Below, in pieces: positions 7,189 to 12,743 of a DNA stretch of 17,548 nt; the stretch's first letter is position 1, and every line of letters begins with the position of its first letter. The notes beneath the pieces are model-generated. The model saw only the letters and a list, made by a program, of their open reading frames with translations, was not told where the DNA came from and searched no databases. This DNA is from Bacteroidota bacterium (GTDB lineage Bacteria; Bacteroidota; Bacteroidia; CAIKAF01), in the NCBI GenBank assembly GCA_023432985.1, contig JAEZEQ010000010.1, positions 1 to 17,548 of the forward strand, written 5' to 3'. The translations under genes and the position numbers were made by a program.

Positions 7189-8257
7189 AGCTATATACAT
7201 AAACGGATTTGCGTGTATCGCCCCTCAACCTGTATTCGGGTTGCAAAGCTTCCCGGAAGTAATGCAGGTCTTCCCGGGCAATGACCTCAGAGCAACAGAT
7301 CCGGATTATAAAAAGTATGTAAACCCCGTGGCTATCCGACGGATGAGCCGCGTTGTGAAAATGGGATTAAGTTGCGCTAAGGAAACCCTTAATATGGCGC
7401 AAATCGAAAAACCGGATGCCATAATAATGGGAACCGGTCTAGGTTGCATGGAGGATACAGAAAAATTTCTTCAGGTTATTATCGATGAAGATGAAAAAGT
7501 ATCCGCCCCTACCCCATTTATATCCTCAACACATAATAGTGTGGCCGCACAAATCGGATTGCATCTCAAATGCTTGGGATACAATTTCACGTATGTGCAT
7601 AAAGGATTCAGTTTGCATTCGGCCCTGCTCGACGCTTCTATGCAAATCGAATTGGGTCAAGCCCAACATGTTTTGGCCGGAGGCATAGACGAAAATACAG
7701 AAAGTAAATTCAGACATTACGGACTTATAGGTTGGTGGAAAAATGATATTCCATCGAATAAGGAATTGTATAGCCTAAGCGATAGTCCCGGTACCATCAG
7801 CGGAGAAGGTGCTGCCTGCTTCCTGCTCAGCAGTGAAAAGGCTGCGCATAGTCATGTACAGTTACTGGCTACCCATTCCGTATTTAGTAAACCCGATATA
7901 CAACATTTAGAGAATGAATTAGTGGACTTACTTCATGCAAATAATCTGCGCATTGAGGATATAGACTTATTCATTTCCGGATTTTCAGGCGATAGTGCAG
8001 AAAGCGAAACGTATTCGTATTTCGAAAATATTATGTCCGAAAATACGCAAATTGCCCGCTTCAAACATTTATCCGGAACATTTTACACCTGCGATATATT
8101 CGCAGTCTGGATGGCATGTATTGCCCTAGAAACCCAAAAAATTCCCGATTATACTCTGTTTAAAAAAGGGAATTCAACCGGCTTTAAACATGTACTTATT
8201 TACAATGCCAATCAACAATTAAGTCATGTTTTTCACCTGCTGAAATATGTAGACTGA
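7181..8257 (+). CDS. Ketosynthase homologue lacking the catalytic triad (chain-length-factor-like)
   Basis: A 358-residue thiolase-fold protein related to KAS enzymes. I chose the ATG at 7181 over an in-frame upstream ATG at 7118 because MRKAIYINGFACIAP aligns with the KS N-terminus and the upstream 21 residues lie inside the conserved glycine loop of the preceding gene. Aligning by eye to its neighbour, the nucleophile cysteine is Phe (F143 in HKGFSLHSALLDA), the HGTGT histidine position reads SGFSG (266-270) and the last histidine is Thr (T300 in KHLSGT), while K295 remains. The fold markers TGLGCMEDTE and SPGTISGEGAACFLL are retained. It is probably the non-catalytic partner of the complete KS, shaping chain length or priming. 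Its TGA overlaps the next ATG by one base. Confidence 0.87.
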   Translation: MRKAIYINGFACIAPQPVFGLQSFPEVMQVFPGNDLRATDPDYKKYVNPVAIRRMSRVVKMGLSCAKETLNMAQIEKPDAIIMGTGLGCMEDTEKFLQVIIDEDEKVSAPTPFISSTHNSVAAQIGLHLKCLGYNFTYVHKGFSLHSALLDASMQIELGQAQHVLAGGIDENTESKFRHYGLIGWWKNDIPSNKELYSLSDSPGTISGEGAACFLLSSEKAAHSHVQLLATHSVFSKPDIQHLENELVDLLHANNLRIEDIDLFISGFSGDSAESETYSYFENIMSENTQIARFKHLSGTFYTCDIFAVWMACIALETQKIPDYTLFKKGNSTGFKHVLIYNANQQLSHVFHLLKYVD

Positions 8258-9009
8258 TGTTCAAAAAAATTCAACTCTTTTTTCTTGTATTCGCAGTGCT
8301 GACCGGCATTCTGGTTTATTTGGATTTAATTCCTTTTTATGTAATTCTGATAGAAATCGGCATCTATTTGGCCATATTAATTTATGGAGCGGCTTACATT
8401 CAATCGCAAATTTTTATTCCAACACTTTATCGCTTAGATGGGAATGAAAAGGAAATCTGCCTTAGCTTCGATGATGGTCCGCACCCAAATACTATGCACG
8501 TATTAGACATACTTAAAAAACACGGGGTGAAAGCTTGCTTCTTTTGCATAGGCAAACAGATAGAAATATATCCCGATATAATGCAAAGAATAGTAAATGA
8601 AGGCCATTTGATCGGCAACCATACCTATAGCCACAGTCCTTTTATCAGCCTTTATTCCGCCCAAAAGTTCAAAGCCGAAATAGATCAATGCAATGCAATC
8701 TTACAGAAATATAGCGGCAGAAAAAATCATCCTTTTCGTCCACCCTATGGGGTAACGAATCCCAATATTGCACGCGCATTAAAAGATTATCCCGAAAAAA
8801 TTATTGGTTGGAATCTGCGCAGCATGGACACTGTGGCAAAAAATCCGGAAAAACTAAAAGAAAAATTATTGCGGAAAATAAAACCCGGAACTATACTTCT
8901 CTTTCACGATACACAAGAAATAAGCCTGAAAATTCTGGATCAGTTCATAGGCGAAGTGAAAAACCGAGGCTATGGGTTCACCATAAATATAGAACCAAAT
9001 AATCGTTAA
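8257..9009 (+). CDS. NodB-type polysaccharide deacetylase family protein, membrane-anchored
   Basis: A 250-residue member of carbohydrate esterase family 4. Two hydrophobic segments at about 8-20 and 27-48 place the catalytic domain outside the cytoplasmic membrane. NodB motifs are in order: SFDDGP (70-75, with the Asp dyad D72/D73), HTYSH (122-126, HxxxH metal ligands), RPPYG (161-165), a weak motif 4 with D191 in RSMDT where Trp is more usual, and LLFHD (214-218). It would remove N- or O-acetyl groups from a glycan or glycolipid. Its one-base overlap with the preceding ketosynthase homologue ties it to the lipid-like product of this locus, so a glycosylated aryl lipid or polyene is a plausible substrate; ordinary peptidoglycan is the alternative. 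The gap to the next gene is 51 bases. Confidence 0.92.
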   Translation: MFKKIQLFFLVFAVLTGILVYLDLIPFYVILIEIGIYLAILIYGAAYIQSQIFIPTLYRLDGNEKEICLSFDDGPHPNTMHVLDILKKHGVKACFFCIGKQIEIYPDIMQRIVNEGHLIGNHTYSHSPFISLYSAQKFKAEIDQCNAILQKYSGRKNHPFRPPYGVTNPNIARALKDYPEKIIGWNLRSMDTVAKNPEKLKEKLLRKIKPGTILLFHDTQEISLKILDQFIGEVKNRGYGFTINIEPNNR

Positions 9010-9060
9010 AAAATCGTCTGCATTTTTAAAATCTATACCTTTATCAAATAGATAAACAAA

Positions 9061-9696
9061 ATGAAAAGTTATATATTCTCCCTCATCTTATTGTCCTTTT
9101 CGCTATGTGGATTTGCCCAGTTTGGGTCAATGAAAGAAGTGAGCGATGTGGCTGCTGTTAAGGATAAAATGGAAGCGAATGCCCGACAAACAAAGAGCAT
9201 AAAAGCGAATTTTACACAAGAAAAACACCTGAATATTCTGGAAGAAGTCATCCGGAGTAAAGGCAGTTTTTTGTTCAAAAAAGAAAATAAGGTACGCTGG
9301 AATTATACCCATCCTTATGCATATCTCATCATTATCAATAATGGAAAAATCCATATCAACGACGAAGGGAAAAAGAAATCTTATGATACAGAAAGCAGTA
9401 AAATGTTTGCCCAAATAAACAAAATCGTAATCGGAACAGCCAAAGGCACATTGTTTTCGGATCCCGATTATAGCACACGCTTTCTGGAAAATGAACAGTA
9501 TTATCAGATTAATCTTTCTCCTAAAAATTCTAAATTGAGAGATTATATAAACGAGATTCACCTCTTAATCGATAAAAAAGACTTGAGCGTATCTCAATTA
9601 AAAATGATAGAAAAATCGGGCGATTTCACCTTGGTACGCTTTGTTGAAAAACAGTTAAACTTAGAAGTGAACGACTCGGAATTCACTATGCCATGA
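9061..9696 (+). CDS. LolA-like outer-membrane lipid/lipoprotein carrier
   Basis: A 211-residue periplasmic carrier with a signal peptide (about 1-20, ending CGFAQ) followed by a LolA-type half-barrel. Family features include IKANFTQEKHLNIL near residues 47-60, then GSFLFKKENKVRWNY and YLIIINNGKIHINDE (about 67-106). Length fits LolA (about 200-210). Dedicated LolA paralogues are a regular part of aryl-polyene-type clusters, where they are thought to carry the lipid product across the periplasm. The position here, between a deacetylase and a four-base-overlapping exported partner, supports that over the housekeeping lipoprotein role. The 51-base upstream gap holds only a near-match to a -7 element (TACCTTTA at 9036-9043), so read-through from the upstream genes is the simpler reading. 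Confidence 0.9.
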   Translation: MKSYIFSLILLSFSLCGFAQFGSMKEVSDVAAVKDKMEANARQTKSIKANFTQEKHLNILEEVIRSKGSFLFKKENKVRWNYTHPYAYLIIINNGKIHINDEGKKKSYDTESSKMFAQINKIVIGTAKGTLFSDPDYSTRFLENEQYYQINLSPKNSKLRDYINEIHLLIDKKDLSVSQLKMIEKSGDFTLVRFVEKQLNLEVNDSEFTMP

Positions 9697-10271
9697 TATC
9701 TAAAAAATTCCTTTTTTTCTTTTTAGTATATTCATTGACTTCCTTTAAAATCAATGCTTTTAATGGGATGAATATACGTTTTTTTGAAGAAGGACATACG
9801 AAAGCGTATTTTAAAATGAATGCGCAGTTTATGGAACATAGCTTGAGTGGACTTTTGATTATAAAACAAATGCATGCGGGTGAATACCGATTGGTGCTTA
9901 CTATGGAAACCGGCATTAAGGTTTTTGATATAAGCATATTTCCTCAAAAATTAAAATGGCATGAGGCTATGCCCATGTATGCGAATCCCTTTGTAAAGAA
10001 AATTATCCGTAAAGACCTGCAATTACTCCTACACAGACCATTTACTGAAGAAAACTCTTTGCCCTACGGCGAGGTAGTACGCGAAATAAAATGGAAATAT
10101 CTGTATAGCAAACAGGACGAAAACACCCTTGAAAAGAAAAGACATAAAAAGAAAAATGCCGAAATGGCTTTGAAGACGATAAATAATCAAGGTTTAATTC
10201 TGCAATCGGAGCATACTTTTGGGAATACTCCCTACAGTTCGATTTATCATAGAATTCCACTCAATCCCTGA
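9693..10271 (+). CDS. Exported LolB/DUF3261-like protein, partner of the LolA homologue
   Basis: A 192-residue protein with a hydrophobic N-terminus (about 5-20) that looks like a signal peptide ending near INAF; no lipobox cysteine is visible. The middle part SGLLIIKQMHAGEYRLVLTMETGIKVFDISIF (about 51-82) has the alternating strand pattern of LolB/DUF3261 proteins, which accept cargo from LolA at the outer membrane. The similarity is by pattern only, so the assignment is tentative. The C-terminal third is very basic (EKKRHKKKN at about 146-154), which is unusual. The start overlaps the LolA gene by four bases (ATGA), implying coupled translation and joint action. The 3' end overlaps the convergent YdcF-like gene by 11 bases. 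Confidence 0.68.
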   Translation: MISKKFLFFFLVYSLTSFKINAFNGMNIRFFEEGHTKAYFKMNAQFMEHSLSGLLIIKQMHAGEYRLVLTMETGIKVFDISIFPQKLKWHEAMPMYANPFVKKIIRKDLQLLLHRPFTEENSLPYGEVVREIKWKYLYSKQDENTLEKKRHKKKNAEMALKTINNQGLILQSEHTFGNTPYSSIYHRIPLNP

Positions 10272-10929
10272 TTTCTTTCTTTTTTATTTCATTTTTCACT
10301 CCTTTGCCCAAAGTGCCCCTAAAGCGTTGTAGGGGACTTTTCCGGGACGGCAAGGGAATAAAATTGGCTCCCACATAGGCCGATTCAGGATTCACTTCAA
10401 TCGCCTTATGGGTATTGAATTTGCGAATAAACCAACGAGGCATGGGTAAGAAAGAGATTTCATCCAATTGAAAACGCTCATTGGTTTCGCTCAACATAAA
10501 GGTTTGAAATGGGTCTGAGGCTACAGCCACTCTTCTAAGTCCGTTTTCCTGAGCCAACCAATATCCGTAGTACATATTTTCGGTACTGTGTTCTGCTTTT
10601 TCTTCTAAATAAATATGCTTTGCCGGAATACCGATATCTTCGGCCATCATAGCCATTATACAAGCTTCGACATAAGGCGAATATACAGCCGATCCACTAA
10701 AAATCAGATTGCGGGCTATGCCTTTACTGTATAGATAATGTGCCCATCGCACACGCAAATTCATTACATCCAGGGTAGTTGAATCATTATACGGTACACC
10801 CGGTATTATTACCGCATCAAAGCCACCGTCTTTCTCGGCATGACGCAATAAGGAATTGCCCTGAATAATCATACAGGAGGACTGAAAAACAAGGAAAAGC
10901 GGAATAGCAAAAAAGAAAATCTTATGCAT
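10261..10929 (-). CDS. YdcF/SanA-like DUF218 domain protein, probable lipoprotein
   Basis: A 222-residue protein of the DUF218 family, whose members are envelope-associated proteins of poorly defined function, some affecting cell-wall precursor metabolism or permeability. The Rossmann-like core is visible: DAVIIPGVPY (38-47), NLIFSGSAV (74-82), then YVEACIMAMMAEDIGIP and HIYLEEKAEHSTENMYYG (105-122), which holds the conserved E-x-STEN pattern. The N-terminus is a signal segment ending VFQSSC; C19 could be a lipidation site, although the -3 residue is Gln. The gene is inverted between the two blocks of the ketosynthase locus and overlaps the preceding convergent gene by 11 bases. Whether it works with that locus is unknown. 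Confidence 0.85.
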   Translation of the reverse strand: MHKIFFFAIPLFLVFQSSCMIIQGNSLLRHAEKDGGFDAVIIPGVPYNDSTTLDVMNLRVRWAHYLYSKGIARNLIFSGSAVYSPYVEACIMAMMAEDIGIPAKHIYLEEKAEHSTENMYYGYWLAQENGLRRVAVASDPFQTFMLSETNERFQLDEISFLPMPRWFIRKFNTHKAIEVNPESAYVGANFIPLPSRKSPLQRFRGTLGKGVKNEIKKKEIRD

Positions 10930-11080
10930 AATTCAAGAACTTACACAAATTAACACATTATTTATGAGAATATTACAAAACTCAGCTCCAATTAATCTAA
11001 TTTAGCCCTAAACATATATAACAAATTAGCATACATTTTGTTTATTTTTAGTCTCAAATTACACCACATCTTTATTTGCA

Positions 11081-11443
11081 ATGTTATCAGATGCCATTAA
11101 AATAGAATCCATTCAAAAAAACGAAAATCAAATTCTCGTATCCTTCACTTTACATATAGAGAGTAGTGTTTTCAAAGGTCATTTTCCGGATAGACCTGTT
11201 TTACCCGGCGTATTGCAATTGCAACTTCTGAAGGTTGTATTGGAAAAGGAATTGCAGCTTTCTCTGATTTTAAAGGAGTCGGCCAATATTAAATATTTAA
11301 TTCCCATTGTCCCCGAGTATAGCGATGCATTTTCTATGCAAATCACCTATGGCTATTCGGATAATCAGATTAAAGCTGAAGCTGTAATTCGCAATCAGGA
11401 TCAGGTATTTACCAAAATGAACTGCCTATATGCCGAGTCTTGA
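11081..11443 (+). CDS. FabZ-like hotdog 3-hydroxyacyl-ACP dehydratase, catalytic Glu replaced
   Basis: A 120-residue single-hotdog protein related to FabZ. The signature VFKGHFPDRPVLPGVLQLQ (30-48) contains the catalytic histidine H34 in GHFP and the PGVL turn that starts the central helix. FabZ has a catalytic Glu six residues after the Pro of this PGV motif; here that position is Gln (Q48). It would dehydrate 3-hydroxyacyl chains on the ACP encoded upstream, giving conjugated double bonds if no enoyl reduction follows; with Gln, activity may be altered or need a partner. Length is slightly short for FabZ (about 140-150). It overlaps the glycosyltransferase start by 14 bases, so the two are coupled. 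The link to the run ending at 10271 is by function and strand, interrupted by one inverted gene. Confidence 0.85.
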   Translation: MLSDAIKIESIQKNENQILVSFTLHIESSVFKGHFPDRPVLPGVLQLQLLKVVLEKELQLSLILKESANIKYLIPIVPEYSDAFSMQITYGYSDNQIKAEAVIRNQDQVFTKMNCLYAES

Positions 11444-12641
11444 TTTGCCTACATCCCATTTTATCGAAAAAGCTAATCAGCTAAAGGTTTGCGTACTTAT
11501 TCCTGTTTACAATAATGCCCAAACCATTGCTTCGGTTATTGAGGATGTTAAAAATTATTGCGCTCATATTTTGGTTGTTGTAGATGGCAGTACGGACGGT
11601 TCATTAGAAATCGTACAACAAATTCCCCATATACAAATTTTGTCCTATAGTCCGAACAAAGGCAAGGGAATTGCGTTGAGGAGAGGATTGCTTGAGGCGG
11701 AAAAAATGGGATTCAAATATGCCATTAGTATCGATAGTGACGGACAGCATTATGCCAAAGATATTCCCGTTTTTCTAAATGCGATTGAAGAATATCCGGA
11801 TTCTTTATTGGTTGGTGCGCGAAAAATGGAGGGACAAAACCAGGCCAAGAAAAGTTCTTTTGCCAATAAATTCAGCAATTTTTGGTATTTCGTTGACACC
11901 TTACACAGTCTGCCCGATACGCAAAGCGGCTATAGGCTGTATCCGCTCAAGAAAGTAAACCGCATATTTTTTGTTTCCTCTAAATATGAATTCGAAGTAG
12001 AAGTCCTCGTCAAAGCTACGTGGAGAGGCATAAAGGTAAGGCCTGTGGAAATTGATGTGTATTATCCGCCAGCTGAGGAAAGGGTTTCCTTTTTCAGACC
12101 GGGTAGAGATTTTTTCAGGATAAGCGTACTCAATACCTACTTATTGCTAATGGCAATAATGTATGGACATTGGATGGTGATACTCCGCGCTTTGCATCCA
12201 ACTACTGTGAAACAATTTATTTCCCGGCAATTTTTCAATCCGAACGAAAGCATATATACCAAAGCAGCCAGCATAGGCTTTGGCGTATTTATGGGCATAG
12301 TTCCCATCTGGGGTTGGCAAATGATTGCCGCCGTTTTCTTTTCTCATTTACTGAAACTCAATAAGGGTATAGTTTTACTCTCTTCCAATATTTCCTTTCC
12401 TCCTTTTATTCCCATTATTGTTTACCTCTCGCTATTATGTGGCAGTTTTCTTTTTCCCGAAGGGAATGGCCAAAATCCTATTGCATTAATTGAAAATGGG
12501 GAATATTGGGAGGCTTTGCTCTTGGGCGGATTGCAATACCTGGCAGGAAGTTTTATTTTTGCCATTATCGCCGGCTTATCTGCTTTTTTACTCAGTTTCA
12601 CCGTATTGTATTTTTTATTTCCCCGACTTAAATCGCGTTAA
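11430..12641 (+). CDS. GT2 glycosyltransferase fused to a DUF2062 membrane domain
   Basis: A 403-residue two-domain protein. The N-terminal half is a family 2 glycosyltransferase of the dolichol-phosphate-mannose-synthase type: VCVLIPVYNNAQTI (20-33), VVVDGSTDGS (49-58) and the metal-binding DSDGQH (102-107). The C-terminal part (about 245-403) is a DUF2062 domain with hydrophobic segments, including GFGVFMGIVPIWGWQM (283-298) with the family's characteristic G-x-P-x-WG core, and helices at about 313-340 and 362-398. It likely transfers a sugar from a nucleotide donor to a lipid acceptor at the inner face of the membrane. The 14-base overlap with the dehydratase gene suggests the acceptor is the product of this locus. 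The start at 11430 is preferred because the GT core begins only 20 residues later and translation is coupled. Confidence 0.92.
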   Translation: MPSLDLPTSHFIEKANQLKVCVLIPVYNNAQTIASVIEDVKNYCAHILVVVDGSTDGSLEIVQQIPHIQILSYSPNKGKGIALRRGLLEAEKMGFKYAISIDSDGQHYAKDIPVFLNAIEEYPDSLLVGARKMEGQNQAKKSSFANKFSNFWYFVDTLHSLPDTQSGYRLYPLKKVNRIFFVSSKYEFEVEVLVKATWRGIKVRPVEIDVYYPPAEERVSFFRPGRDFFRISVLNTYLLLMAIMYGHWMVILRALHPTTVKQFISRQFFNPNESIYTKAASIGFGVFMGIVPIWGWQMIAAVFFSHLLKLNKGIVLLSSNISFPPFIPIIVYLSLLCGSFLFPEGNGQNPIALIENGEYWEALLLGGLQYLAGSFIFAIIAGLSAFLLSFTVLYFLFPRLKSR

Positions 12642-12743
12642 TTTGTGTGGAAATTTTGAATTATTTCTTAACAATTTCGTTAAATTAATGCGGATTTAAC
12701 ATCTAACTGACAAAGATTCCGTTCCTTTGCAAAAAAATAAAGT

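Noticed and set aside
9036..9043. TACCTTTA as a -7 promoter element for the LolA-like gene
   Set aside because: It lacks the final G of TAnnTTTG and has no -33 partner; the gene is better explained as part of the upstream transcript.
9127..9561. A 144-residue minus-strand open frame inside the LolA-like gene
   Set aside because: It lies fully antisense to a gene with a signal peptide and family motifs, and has Phe/Ile/Cys-rich composition typical of a shadow frame.
10997..11029. A seven-base inverted repeat CTAATTT / AAATTAG upstream of the dehydratase gene
   Set aside because: It is short, purely A/T apart from its ends, and has a 19-base spacer; such repeats are expected by chance in AT-rich intergenic DNA. 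A regulator site cannot be claimed.
12722..12729. TTCCTTTG as a promoter element for the T9SS cargo gene
   Set aside because: The second base is T instead of the conserved A and no TTG lies at the right distance.
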